Made by a program: the position numbers and the translations under genes
The notes under the pieces: generated by a model
The model's database searches: none
Told to the model about the DNA's origin: nothing
What the model saw: only the letters and a program-made list of their open reading frames with translations
Assembly (NCBI GenBank): GCA_963755705.1
Contig: CAVWKW010000002.1
Location: 124,001 to 188,000 of the forward strand
Direction: 5' to 3'
DNA from: JBARDN01 sp963755705
GTDB taxonomy: Bacteria > Desulfobacterota > Binatia > Binatales > Binataceae
DNA: 64,000 nt
In this document: positions 44,490-53,713 of the stretch, one piece after another
Position numbering within the stretch: the stretch's first letter is position 1
Layout: every line of letters begins with the position of its first letter

Positions 44490-44526
44490 GAAAGCCGCCC
44501 TCCGGGCACCCGGGGAAGCGGCTTTC
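44490..44526 (-). promoter_or_regulatory. Hairpin between TPP riboswitch and thiS, covering the ribosome binding site
   Basis: A nine-base stem (44490-44498 with 44518-44526) encloses a second CCGGG/CCCGG pairing. GGAGG at 44499-44503, the only Shine-Dalgarno candidate for thiS, lies inside it. No run of T follows, so it looks more like a translation-blocking sequester or expression-platform stem than a simple terminator. Confidence 0.55.
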
Positions 44527-44553
44527 GGCCGAACTGCGATCGTTCGGTCCTTG

Positions 44554-44645
44554 CGGGCTTCCCTACGCCGGCAGGACCCGGATCAGGTTCGAGGGGTTCT
44601 CTCCTGGCGAGAGTTCTCAGCGCGTACCACGCGCGCCCCCAGCCT
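44554..44645 (-). promoter_or_regulatory. TPP riboswitch (THI element)
   Basis: The minus strand carries the conserved core: CTGAGA, then ACCCCTCGAACCTGATC, then GCCGGCGTAGGGAAGC, closed by GGCT/AGCC. It lies directly upstream of thiS and should shut off the operon when thiamine pyrophosphate is plentiful. Confidence 0.92.
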
Positions 44646-44831
44646 GGTTTTGTTATAGCATCGCGCGCCGCGGAGAAAAACCGTCCACAGCGCGGCGCGG
44701 TTGAATCCACAGGCACCGCGGACGTTTCATTGACTGTCCGTTCGGCGGATGGTTATCTGAATCCGCCTTCACGGCGAATGTAATTTCTGCGATTCCGCGC
44801 GGCCCGATACCTTGTCTTCAATCGATTTTGT

Positions 44832-45983
44832 GTGAAGCCGATAGCGATGAACTTCGAGGAACAGCGCCCTACTATCGCGGAGATCGATCTCGGCGCGCTG
44901 CGCTCGAACTATCACGCGCTGCGTGCGGTCGCCGCGCACGGCGAGCTGATGGTGGTGGTCAAGGCGGACGGCTACGGGCACGGCGCGGTGACGGTCGCGC
45001 GCACGCTGGGCGTCGAAGGATGCCGCAATTTCGGAGTCGCGACGATCGACGAGGCGCGCGAGCTGCGCCGCGCCGGAATCACCGCGAGGATTTTTCTGCA
45101 GGCGGGTTTCTTCGCCGCGCAGGCGCGCGAGATCGTCGAGCTAGGGCTGACGCCGTTCGTGTTCGACCCGGCGCTCATCGCGCCGCTTCAGGCCGCCGCC
45201 GCCGCATCGCATGCCCGCTTTCCGATCCATCTGAAAATCGACACGGGCGCAAGCCGCCTCGGCGTGCTGCCCGCGGACCTGCCCGTGGTGATCGATGCAA
45301 TGCGATCGGCGCCGTCGCTGCATCTCGAAGGGCTTTGCACCCTGCTCGCCAACGCGGGCGATCCTGCCAGTCCCATTACCGACCGGCAACTGGCAGTCTT
45401 TCGCGCGGCGCTCGACACCTTGCGCGCGGCAGGCTTCGCGCCCGTCGCTCACGTTGCAAACTCCGCCGCGCTCGTCCTGCGCGACGATTCGCACTTCAAC
45501 CTGGTCCGCCCCGGCCTCGCGATCTACGGCCTGCCCCCGGTCGCCGCGGTCCGCGAGCGCGTCGAGCTGCGTCCTGTCATGACCTTCAAGACTCGGCTGA
45601 TGCAGACCAAGCGCGTGCCCGCCGGAAGCGGCGTCGGCTATGGACACACCTTTGTCGCGCCGCGCGAGAGCGTAATCGGCGTGCTGCCCGTTGGCTACGC
45701 CGACGGTTACCGGCGCGGACTCCAGCACGGCGGCGAGGTTCTGGTGCGCGGCGCGCGCGCGCCGGTGGTCGGCGCGGTCTCGATGGACCTGACCACGATC
45801 GATCTTACCGACGTAGCGGCCGCCGCGGTCGGGGACGAAGTGATATTATGGGGACAGAGTCGCGAGACCGCCGATAGCGAGGCGGCGATCAGCGTTAACG
45901 ACGTCGCGCGGCTGGCGCAAACCATCTCCTATGAAATGCTCTGCACGGTCGGCAAGCGCGTGCCGCGAATCTGCCGCGGGTAA
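44832..45983 (+). CDS. alr: Alanine racemase
   Basis: This PLP enzyme makes D-alanine for the cell wall. The Lys carrying PLP is in VVVKADGYGHGA; LKIDTGASRLG and the catalytic Tyr loop GVGYGHTFVA are present, as is DGYRRGL. The start is GTG at 44832, or ATG at 44847, which gives MNFEEQRPTIAEIDL. It transcribes away from the thi operon and precedes purH. Confidence 0.93.
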   Translation: MKPIAMNFEEQRPTIAEIDLGALRSNYHALRAVAAHGELMVVVKADGYGHGAVTVARTLGVEGCRNFGVATIDEARELRRAGITARIFLQAGFFAAQAREIVELGLTPFVFDPALIAPLQAAAAASHARFPIHLKIDTGASRLGVLPADLPVVIDAMRSAPSLHLEGLCTLLANAGDPASPITDRQLAVFRAALDTLRAAGFAPVAHVANSAALVLRDDSHFNLVRPGLAIYGLPPVAAVRERVELRPVMTFKTRLMQTKRVPAGSGVGYGHTFVAPRESVIGVLPVGYADGYRRGLQHGGEVLVRGARAPVVGAVSMDLTTIDLTDVAAAAVGDEVILWGQSRETADSEAAISVNDVARLAQTISYEMLCTVGKRVPRICRG

Positions 45984-46005
45984 TGTTCGAAGGGCTCAAG
46001 TAAAA

Positions 46006-47574
46006 ATGAATAGCGACAAGATCATCATACGCCGCGCGTTGCTTGGCGTGTCCGACAAGGGCGGGCTCGCGGATTTCGCGCGCACGCTCGCGCGCCGCGG
46101 CGTCGAGCTGGTCTCGACCGGAGGCACCAAGGCCGCGCTCGAAGCGGCGGACGTGCAGGTCAAGGCGGTCGAGGAGTTCACCGGATTTCCCGAGATGCTC
46201 GACGGCCGCGTGAAGACGCTGCATCCGAAAATCCACGGCGGAATTCTGGGCCGCCGCTCCGAACCGAGCCATCAGAAGCAGATGAAGGATCACGGAATTG
46301 AGCCGATCGATCTGGTGGTCGTCAACTTCTATCCGTTCGAGAGTACGGTTGCGAAGCCCGGCGTCACCCGCGACGAAGCGATCGAGAATATCGATATCGG
46401 CGGTCCGACCCTGGTGCGCGCCGCGGCGAAAAATTATCCCGACGTCGCGATCGTGGTCGATCCTTCGGACTACGCCGCGATCGCCGACGAGATCGAAAAG
46501 AACGACGGCGCGCTGACCCTCGCGACGCGCTGGCGCCTCGCGCGAAAGGCTTTCGCTCGCGTCGCGGCCTATGACTCGGCAATCGCCAACTGGCTCGGCG
46601 CCAATTCCGGCGAAGGCGATCCGTCCGCGCTCGGCGAGACTTTCAGCCTGACCCTCGAGCGCGAGCAGAAGCTCCGCTACGGCGAGAATCCGCATCAGGA
46701 AGGCGCGCTCTACGGCAACTTCCACAAAATCGCGGAGCAACTCCACGGCAAGGAACTTTCCTTCAACAACGTCTTCGACATCAGCTCGGCCGCCAACCTG
46801 ATGCTCGAGTTTCAGAGCGAGCCGCAGGCTGTCGTCGCGATTCTTAAGCACAACACTCCCTGCGGCGTTGGAATTGGGCCGACGCTCAAAGCCGCGTGGG
46901 ACAAGGCTTTCGCGACCGATCCGGATTCTCCGTTCGGGGGGATAATCATTTCGAACCGGCCGTGGGACATGGAGTTCGCACGCGCGGTCAATGAACTTTT
47001 CACCGAAGTTCTGATCGGCCCCGACTTTCCCGCCGAGGTGCTCGAGTTTCTGAAGAAGAACAAGAATCGCCGCCTCATGCGCTTTCATCCGGAGGCGGTT
47101 CCGCGCGGCGAATTCGATCTCAAGAAAGTCGTCGGCGGGTTACTGGTGCAGTCGCCGGATCTGTCGATCGAGGATCCGCGCCAAGGCAAAGTCGTCACCA
47201 AGCGCGCGCCCACCGACTCCGAGATGCGCGCGCTCGAATTCGGCATCAAGGTCTGCAAGCACATCAAGTCCAACGCGATCGCGTTCGTCGCCGAGGATCG
47301 CACGCTCGCGGTTGGCGGCGGCGCGACCTCGCGCATCGATCCGGTTTACGCCGCGCGCGAGAAGGCTGCGCGCCTCAAGGTCTCGCTCGAAGGCTCGGTG
47401 CTGGTCTCCGAAGCTCTGTTCCCGATGCCCGACGGCCCGACGCTCACAGCAGAGGCGGGCGCGACCGCGATCGCGCAACCCGGCGGCTCGATCCGCGACA
47501 AAGAGGTAATCGCCGCGGCGGACAAGTACGGCCTCGCGATGGTCTTCACCGGAGTGCGGCACTTCCGCCATTAG
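46006..47574 (+). CDS. purH: Bifunctional AICAR transformylase / IMP cyclohydrolase
   Basis: This 522-residue protein performs the last two steps of IMP synthesis. The N-terminal cyclohydrolase has LLGVSDKGGL, STGGT and DGRVKTLHPKIHGGIL. The C-terminal transformylase has LRYGENPHQ, KHNTPCGVG and the final AMVFTGVRHFRH. The start is ATG at 46006. purD follows after six bases. Confidence 0.97.
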   Translation: MNSDKIIIRRALLGVSDKGGLADFARTLARRGVELVSTGGTKAALEAADVQVKAVEEFTGFPEMLDGRVKTLHPKIHGGILGRRSEPSHQKQMKDHGIEPIDLVVVNFYPFESTVAKPGVTRDEAIENIDIGGPTLVRAAAKNYPDVAIVVDPSDYAAIADEIEKNDGALTLATRWRLARKAFARVAAYDSAIANWLGANSGEGDPSALGETFSLTLEREQKLRYGENPHQEGALYGNFHKIAEQLHGKELSFNNVFDISSAANLMLEFQSEPQAVVAILKHNTPCGVGIGPTLKAAWDKAFATDPDSPFGGIIISNRPWDMEFARAVNELFTEVLIGPDFPAEVLEFLKKNKNRRLMRFHPEAVPRGEFDLKKVVGGLLVQSPDLSIEDPRQGKVVTKRAPTDSEMRALEFGIKVCKHIKSNAIAFVAEDRTLAVGGGATSRIDPVYAAREKAARLKVSLEGSVLVSEALFPMPDGPTLTAEAGATAIAQPGGSIRDKEVIAAADKYGLAMVFTGVRHFRH

Positions 47575-47580
47575 GCCGCG

Positions 47581-48912
47581 ATGAAAGTTCTAGTCATCGG
47601 ACAGGGCGCGCGCGAACATGCGCTATGCTGGCGGCTGCATCAGAGCCAGTCGGTGTGGGGACTCTATTGCGCGCCCGGAAATCCAGGAATCAACCAGCTC
47701 GCCGAGCCGGTCGCGATCGCGCCGGACAACTTCGCCGCGCTGATCGATTTCGTCCGCGAGAAAAAAATTGACCTGACGATCGTCGGTCCGGACGATCCAC
47801 TCGCTGCGGGAATTGTGGACGAGTTCCGGCGCGCCGGCCTTACGATCTTCGGACCGACGCGCGCCGCCGCACAAATCGAGAGCAGCAAGTCGTTCGCGAA
47901 GTCCGTGATGGAGGCGGCCGGCGTGCGCACCGCCGCCTATCGCTCCTTCGACGACGCCGGCGCCGCGCGCGACTACGTTCGCGGTCTCGAGCGCCCGCTC
48001 GTGGTCAAGGCCGACGGGCTCGCGCTCGGCAAGGGCGTCACCATTTGCCCCGATCGCGGCTCCGCGCTCGCGGCGGTTGACGCCGCGATGACCGAAGCGA
48101 AGTTCGGCGCGGCGGGAAAACGGATCGTGATCGAAGAATTTCTCGTCGGCCAGGAAGTTTCGTTCTTCGCGCTCTGCCACGGCGAAGACGCGATCGCATT
48201 CGGCCTGTTCCAGGATCACAAATCGATCTTCGATGGCGACCGCGGCCCCAACACCGGCGGAATGGGCGCGTACTCGCCTCTTCCGCAATTCGGTCCCGAT
48301 CTGGAAGAACGCGCTATGCGCGAAGTCGTGCGGCCGGTCCTGCGCGAGATGGCTGCGCGCGGAACTCCGTTCACCGGCCTGCTGTTCGCGGGATTGATGA
48401 TTGATGCGGACGCGATCAGCGTGATCGAGTTCAACGCGCGCTTCGGCGATCCGGAAACCCAACCGTTGATGATGCGTTTCGACGGCGACCTGGCCGCGAC
48501 TCTGCTGGCCGCCGCCGAGGGCCGGATCGCCGACGCCGACGTGCGCCTGTCGCCACGCTCCGCCGTCACCGTGGTTCTCGCCTCGGGCGGTTATCCCGGC
48601 GACTATCGCAAAGGAATCGCAATCACCGGGGTTGAGAAAGTCGAAGGCGGAGCGCCATCGGAGCTCAAAGTCGATTGGGCGATGAAAAAGATTCGCGTCA
48701 AAGTTTTCCACGCCGGCACCGCGCTCAAGGACGGCCAACTCGTCACCAACGGAGGCCGCGTGCTTGCGGTGACCGCGATGGCGCCGGCGCTCGAGACCGC
48801 GGTCGCGGCGGCATACCAGGTCGCCGGCCTGATAGAATTCGAAGGCAAGCACCTGCGCCGCGATATCGCGCATCACGGGCTGGCCGCGCGCGCGGATTCC
48901 ACCCAAAAATAA
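47581..48912 (+). CDS. purD: Phosphoribosylamine-glycine ligase
   Basis: This 443-residue ATP-grasp enzyme makes GAR in purine synthesis. It starts MKVLVIGQGAREHALCW and has PGNPGI, VVKADGLALGKGV, QDHKSIFDGDRGPNTGGMGAYSP and IEFNARFGDPETQ. It is in one operon with purH upstream and a Sua5-type gene downstream. Confidence 0.97.
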   Translation: MKVLVIGQGAREHALCWRLHQSQSVWGLYCAPGNPGINQLAEPVAIAPDNFAALIDFVREKKIDLTIVGPDDPLAAGIVDEFRRAGLTIFGPTRAAAQIESSKSFAKSVMEAAGVRTAAYRSFDDAGAARDYVRGLERPLVVKADGLALGKGVTICPDRGSALAAVDAAMTEAKFGAAGKRIVIEEFLVGQEVSFFALCHGEDAIAFGLFQDHKSIFDGDRGPNTGGMGAYSPLPQFGPDLEERAMREVVRPVLREMAARGTPFTGLLFAGLMIDADAISVIEFNARFGDPETQPLMMRFDGDLAATLLAAAEGRIADADVRLSPRSAVTVVLASGGYPGDYRKGIAITGVEKVEGGAPSELKVDWAMKKIRVKVFHAGTALKDGQLVTNGGRVLAVTAMAPALETAVAAAYQVAGLIEFEGKHLRRDIAHHGLAARADSTQK

Positions 48913-48935
48913 ATTGGAAGGAGCACTTTAAGTTC

Positions 48936-49583
48936 TTGCCTGCCACGAAATCCGCCGACCCCGCCCATCGCGACCGTTCCAGTCTCGACGAAGCCCTCGC
49001 CGCGCTGCGAGCCGCCGAGCTGATCGTATATCCGACTGAAACCTTTTATGGACTCGGCGCCGACCCGTTCTCGTCCGCCGCGCTCGAGCGCCTGTTCGCC
49101 GCCAAGGGCCGCGACGCGGAAAAGACCGTCGCGCTGATCGCCGCCGACGCGGAATCCGCGCTCGCTCTCGCGCGCGAGGTTTCTCCCCTCGCGCGGCGTC
49201 TTGCGGACATGTTCTGGCCCGGAGCATTAACCCTCGTGCTACCCGCGCGCGCGGGTTTGCCCGACGCGATCGTCGGAATCGGTGGTGGTGTGGGCGTTCG
49301 CGTATCGCCGCATCCCGTGGCCCGCGCGCTCGCGGCCGGCCTTGGTCATCCGGTGACGGCCACCAGCGCTAACCGCGCCGGCGATCCTCCGGCGCGAACC
49401 CTGGCCGAGGCGCGCGCTGCGCTCGGCAAAGAAGTTAAAGTGTTTCTTGAAGGTGGGACGTTGACCGCCGCGGCGCCGAGCACCGTCGTCGCAATCGAGC
49501 ACGACACCTGGCGGCTAATCCGCGTCGGCGCGATAAGCCAGCTCCAGCTCGCCGCCGCACTCTCGGGCGAGGTGCTCGAATGA
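48936..49583 (+). CDS. YrdC/Sua5-type threonylcarbamoyl-AMP synthase
   Basis: This is a YrdC-only protein of about 215 residues. It makes threonylcarbamoyl-AMP from Thr, bicarbonate and ATP for the t6A37 modification of tRNAs. Motifs are IVYPTETFYGLGAD, KGRDAEKTVALI, WPGALTLVLPA, GVGVRVSPHPV and PVTATSANRAGDPPA. The TTG at 48936, with GGAAGGAG 12 bases upstream, is the most likely start; the frame is open further back inside purD. Its stop overlaps the start of the DUF1015 gene by four bases. Confidence 0.9.
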   Translation: MPATKSADPAHRDRSSLDEALAALRAAELIVYPTETFYGLGADPFSSAALERLFAAKGRDAEKTVALIAADAESALALAREVSPLARRLADMFWPGALTLVLPARAGLPDAIVGIGGGVGVRVSPHPVARALAAGLGHPVTATSANRAGDPPARTLAEARAALGKEVKVFLEGGTLTAAAPSTVVAIEHDTWRLIRVGAISQLQLAAALSGEVLE

Positions 49584-50863
49584 GCGCAGAGCGTATCGAA
49601 CCATTGCGCGCGCTGCTTTACGATCGCGCGACCGCCGGCGAGCCCGCGACTGTCGTAGCTCCTCCGTACGATCTGATCGGCGCGGCGCGCCAGAACGAGC
49701 TGTACGAGCGCAACCGCTACAATATCGTGCGGCTCGAATTTGGCCGCGACGCGGACCGCTACGCTGCCGCCGCCTCGACCCTTCGCGAATGGCTCGCGGC
49801 GGGCGTGCTGCGGCGTCTCGAGCGTCCTGCGATCTTTCATTACACGCAGCGCTTTACGATCGAAGGCCGCGGCCTCGCCCGCACCGGGCTTATCGCGCGC
49901 ATCCGGCTCGAACCGTTTGGCGCCGGCAGAATTCTGCCGCATGAAAAAACCTTTCCCGCCGCCAAGGAAGATCGGCTGAAGCTCCTGACCGCGATCCGCA
50001 CCAACACCAGCTCGATCTTCGGACTCTACTCGGGACAGCATCCGGAGCTCGATCGCTTGCGCGGCGAGGTCGCGACTCGCGCGCCGCTTATCGCGCTGAC
50101 CGACGATCTGGCGATTCGCAATGAGCTGCGAGTGATCGACGCGCCCGAGGAGGTCGCGACGATCCAGCACGCTCTCGCGACGCCGCGCGTCCTGATCGCC
50201 GACGGACATCATCGCTATGAAACCGCGCTCAACTATCAGCACATCCGCCGCGCGGCCGAGAATCCCTCCGCACCGCAGGGGTATGACTACACGATGATGA
50301 CGATGGTGGCGTGCGACGACCCGGGCCTCGTGATTCTGCCAACGCATCGCGTCGTCCATCGCCTGCGGCCCGAGGCGATCGCGGCGTTTGCGGCCGAAGC
50401 GCGAAAAGCTTTTGCGGTCGAAGAAATCGCGGATCGCGATATCCTGCGCGCGCGGCTTCACGCCGTCGGCCACGGCGCGCTCGCAGTCGCACTCAAAGGG
50501 CATCGCACGAACTACCTTTTGCGGATTCGCGATCGCGCCGCCGTATCGGCGGCAATTCCCGAAACTCCGCCGCCTGTCCGCGAGCTCGATGTCACCCTGC
50601 TGCATGCGATGATCTTCGACCGGATTTTCTCGCTCACTGCCGCCGAGATTCGCAAGGGCGGAAATATCGAGTACACCATCGACGCCGCCGCCGCGCTCGA
50701 AGCGGTCGCAACCGGCGCCGCCGACGGCGCGTTCCTGATGAATCCGCCGTCGATCGAAGACGTCGAGCGCGTCAGCGACGCGGGCGCCACGATGCCGGAA
50801 AAATCGACCTACTTTCATCCCAAGCTCCTGACCGGCTTGGTGATGAACCCGCTCGACGATTGA
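49580..50863 (+). CDS. DUF1015 family protein
   Basis: This 427-residue protein belongs to the DUF1015 family, recognised by VVAPPYDLIGAARQNELY, RTGLIARIRLEPF, ILPHEKTFPAAKEDRLKLL and ADGHHRYETAL. Some family members are reported as serine kinase (SerK)-like; the role here is unknown. The four-base overlap with the YrdC gene implies coupled translation. Confidence 0.9.
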   Translation: MSAERIEPLRALLYDRATAGEPATVVAPPYDLIGAARQNELYERNRYNIVRLEFGRDADRYAAAASTLREWLAAGVLRRLERPAIFHYTQRFTIEGRGLARTGLIARIRLEPFGAGRILPHEKTFPAAKEDRLKLLTAIRTNTSSIFGLYSGQHPELDRLRGEVATRAPLIALTDDLAIRNELRVIDAPEEVATIQHALATPRVLIADGHHRYETALNYQHIRRAAENPSAPQGYDYTMMTMVACDDPGLVILPTHRVVHRLRPEAIAAFAAEARKAFAVEEIADRDILRARLHAVGHGALAVALKGHRTNYLLRIRDRAAVSAAIPETPPPVRELDVTLLHAMIFDRIFSLTAAEIRKGGNIEYTIDAAAALEAVATGAADGAFLMNPPSIEDVERVSDAGATMPEKSTYFHPKLLTGLVMNPLDD

Positions 50864-50899
50864 ATTGACCGCGAGCACACGCCGCCTCCGAGCCGATCA

Positions 50900-51544
50900 A
50901 TGACGCCTCAAACATCCCCTCGCGCAACGCTGATCCTGGCGCGCCACGGCGAGACCGCAGGCGAATCGAGCATCCGCTACCACGGGCGCAATGACGTGCC
51001 GCTCTCGGAACTCGGACGCGCGCAGATGCGCGCCGCGCGTGCCGCGATCGAGACTGATCACGGCGGTCTCGCCTTCGAGCGCGTCTTCACCAGTCCCCTA
51101 GTTCGCGCCGCCGAAGGCGCGCGCATCATTGCGAGCACGGTCGCGCCTGCGCCAATCGCGCTCAAGGAATTCGCCGAGGTCCACTTCGGCGATTTCGAAG
51201 GACTGACGCGAGAAGAAATCAGCGCGCGTTTCCCCGACGAGTACGCGCGATGGCGCGCCGACCCGCTCTCCCCCGCCTACACCTACCCCGGCGGAGAGAA
51301 CCGCGCGGCGTTTACCGCGCGGGTCGAGCACGGCGTCGTGCTGATGCTCTCGTTATGGACGCCCGAGAGCGCCACTCGCGCGCTGGTGGTCGCGCATCGC
51401 GGCGTGATCCGCACGATCGTCAAGACGCTCACCGGCGCGGAGCCGACCCCGGAGCTCGGATCGATCCAGATTCTCGAATACGCGGACAGGTGGAACCCCG
51501 CCGCGCTCGATCTCGTCGCGCACCTGACTGACGTGCAAGGCTGA
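50900..51544 (+). CDS. Histidine phosphatase family protein
   Basis: This 214-residue protein of the phosphoglycerate-mutase-like superfamily has the phosphohistidine motif LARHGETAGE and the second His in VVAHRGVIRT. EVHFGDFEGLTREE is the typical middle loop. The substrate cannot be told from sequence; cobalamin- or sugar-phosphate-type phosphatases are similar. It ends convergently with the methyltransferase gene, nine bases away. Confidence 0.88.
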   Translation: MTPQTSPRATLILARHGETAGESSIRYHGRNDVPLSELGRAQMRAARAAIETDHGGLAFERVFTSPLVRAAEGARIIASTVAPAPIALKEFAEVHFGDFEGLTREEISARFPDEYARWRADPLSPAYTYPGGENRAAFTARVEHGVVLMLSLWTPESATRALVVAHRGVIRTIVKTLTGAEPTPELGSIQILEYADRWNPAALDLVAHLTDVQG

Positions 51545-51553
51545 CGCGCCGTT

Positions 51554-52336
51554 TCACACGCGCCGCAGCACGCCCCACCATCGCCGCTCGCAATTGTCCA
51601 TCGCAATGCTGAACGACAAGTCGGCGTACGCCGCGATCATCTCGAATTTGCCCGACGCGCGGGCGAGCAGATCGAGTGTGGGCGGCAGAGTATGGCGGAT
51701 CGGCACAATATCGCGCGTCATCACGGTGCGCGCGGGAAACCTGAGCTCGCATTCGAGCTCGAAGATCGAGTGGATCGCCGAATACCACGGCATCGGGCGG
51801 TTATACGCGCGCACGCGCACCGTCGCCCCTCCCGCGCGGATCGTGTGGTCGCGCCACAGCTTGCGCGTGCGCACTGAGCGCAAGCCGTCTTGCCGATCGA
51901 CGTCGATCACATACAGACCGCCGCGCTTGAGTGTCGCCGCGACCGATTCGAGATGCGACAGAATCGCCTCGTTCTCCGTCATCACGGGAAAGGTCTCGGA
52001 CATGAAGATCGCTGCGTCGAATCCGCGCGCGGGAATTTTGAAACGCTCAATCGGCCGCCGATAGAAGCGGATATTTTTCATCCCGCGCGATTCGCGCCGC
52101 CCGGCCGCGATCATCGTGGCCGAGCGATCGACTCCCGCTACTTCGATTCCGCCGCGCGCCAGGATTTGCCCGTGAGGCGAGTTGCCGCACGCCAGATCGA
52201 TCACGCGCCGGACCGGCCGCCGCGCATGACGGTTCCATACCTTGCGCAGAAATCGCACCTCCTCGCCGATTTCGTAAGGCTGCTCCTTGTGGACGCGGCG
52301 AAAGATATCGGGGAATTCGTAGATGCTGGATACCAT
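51554..52336 (-). CDS. Class I SAM-dependent methyltransferase
   Basis: This 260-residue protein starts at the ATG at 52336 (MVSSIYEFPDIFRRV). Motif I is VIDLACGNSPHGQIL, followed by VAGVDRSATMI and the post-II region FDAAIFMSETFPVM. The C-terminal part (ELECELRFPARTVMTRDIVPIRH) resembles small-molecule or protein methyltransferases of unknown target. The frame is open far upstream on this strand, but that part is antisense to the CoA transferase gene. Confidence 0.85.
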   Translation of the reverse strand: MVSSIYEFPDIFRRVHKEQPYEIGEEVRFLRKVWNRHARRPVRRVIDLACGNSPHGQILARGGIEVAGVDRSATMIAAGRRESRGMKNIRFYRRPIERFKIPARGFDAAIFMSETFPVMTENEAILSHLESVAATLKRGGLYVIDVDRQDGLRSVRTRKLWRDHTIRAGGATVRVRAYNRPMPWYSAIHSIFELECELRFPARTVMTRDIVPIRHTLPPTLDLLARASGKFEMIAAYADLSFSIAMDNCERRWWGVLRRV

Positions 52337-52468
52337 GGCGCGCAAGTGTAGCCGCAGCCGCCGCACGCGCAAATCCCCGCCGAATGCACTTGAGCTTTTC
52401 GCCGCGGCGCGATAATTCCATCGGAAGGATACCTGCCCTGAACGACCGTTTAGCCGGAGCGACAAGCG

Positions 52469-53683
52469 ATGACCAAGCCGCTGGATGGAATCAAGGTGAT
52501 CGAGATCGGCCAGGAGATCCAGGGCCCGTTCGCGGGACTGTTTCTCGCCGACATGGGCGCCGACGTGGTCAAGATCGAGAATAAGGAGACCGGCGATCTC
52601 AGCCGCTGGATGCTGACCGCGCTGATCGGCGGCCCCGAAGTGCGCAACGCAGACGTCTCGCACTATTTCATCGCGATGAATCGCGGCAAGCGCAGCATCT
52701 CGTGCGATCTGAAAAATCCGCAGGCGATCGAGCTGGTCCGCCGGATGGCGAAGACCTACGACGTGCTGCTGACCAACTATCGCCCCGGCGTGCTCGACCG
52801 GCTGGGACTCGGCTACGAGCAGGTCCGCAAAATCAATCCGAAAATCGTCTATGCGCAGGGCAGCTCGTGGGGACCGAAAGGACCATGGGTCACCCGCCCG
52901 AGCCGCGACACGCTGGCGCAGGCGGCAAGCGGCGTGATGGCGAAAACCGGGATGCCGACCGATCCGCCGCTCGCGGCCGGGATGTTCGTCGCGGATCACT
53001 CGGGCGCGCTCAGCCTTGCCAGCGGCGTTCTGGCCGCGCTGTTCGCGCGCGAGCGGACCGGCAAGAGCCAGAAGGTCGACGCGTCGATCTACGGCACGAT
53101 GATCGCGATGCAGGGGATGGAGATCAATTACACCTCGATCACGCAGCAGGAGCCCGAGCGCGCCGGCCGCGGGCATCAGTTCCTGCACGGCGTGTGGGGC
53201 GCGTTTCCTACGAGCGACGGGCATATCTGTATCGCCGGCGTCGATGACAAGCGCTGGCCCGCGTTCTGCAAAATTCTGGGAATCGAACATCTCGAGAAAG
53301 ACGCCGAATACGGCGACAACGTTGTCCGCAATTTTCACGGCGACAAGATCGCCGCCGTGCTCGATGCAATCTTCCCGAAGAAGACCAGCGCCGAATGGCT
53401 CGCCGCGCTGCACGACGCCGATATTCTCGCGACCGAAGTCGTGGACTATCGCACCATGCTCAAGAGCGAGCAGGCGCGCGAGAACGGCTACTTGCAGGAA
53501 CTCGACCATCCGATTGCGGGCCGCGTGCTGGTCTCCGGAACCCCGGTCTCGCTCAACGGCGAGGTCGAGAAGCAGACCCGGATGCCGCCGGAACTGGGGC
53601 AGCATGCGGAAGAGGTGATGCTCGAGCTCGGATATTCGTGGGAAGAGATCGGCGCGATGCGCGAGTCGGGCGCAATTCTGTAA
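52469..53683 (+). CDS. CaiB/BaiF-type (family III) CoA transferase
   Basis: This 404-residue protein begins LDGIKVIEIGQEIQGPFAGLFLADMGADVVKIE, the family's N-terminal signature. RGKRSISCDLKNPQ, VLLTNYRPGVLDRLGLGYE and FVADHSGALSLASGVLAALFARERTGK are also typical; the last contains the expected catalytic Asp. Such enzymes move CoA between acids in carnitine, bile acid, oxalate or hydrocarbon catabolism. The substrate is unknown. Confidence 0.93.
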   Translation: MTKPLDGIKVIEIGQEIQGPFAGLFLADMGADVVKIENKETGDLSRWMLTALIGGPEVRNADVSHYFIAMNRGKRSISCDLKNPQAIELVRRMAKTYDVLLTNYRPGVLDRLGLGYEQVRKINPKIVYAQGSSWGPKGPWVTRPSRDTLAQAASGVMAKTGMPTDPPLAAGMFVADHSGALSLASGVLAALFARERTGKSQKVDASIYGTMIAMQGMEINYTSITQQEPERAGRGHQFLHGVWGAFPTSDGHICIAGVDDKRWPAFCKILGIEHLEKDAEYGDNVVRNFHGDKIAAVLDAIFPKKTSAEWLAALHDADILATEVVDYRTMLKSEQARENGYLQELDHPIAGRVLVSGTPVSLNGEVEKQTRMPPELGQHAEEVMLELGYSWEEIGAMRESGAIL

Positions 53684-53713
53684 CGCGTCGCCCGCGACTG
53701 CTACGATACCGCG

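Noticed and set aside
47623..48906. A 427-residue minus-strand frame
   Set aside because: It mirrors purD codons; no recognisable protein.
49346..50878. A 510-residue minus-strand reading frame
   Set aside because: It is antisense to the DUF1015 gene and shows no family motif.
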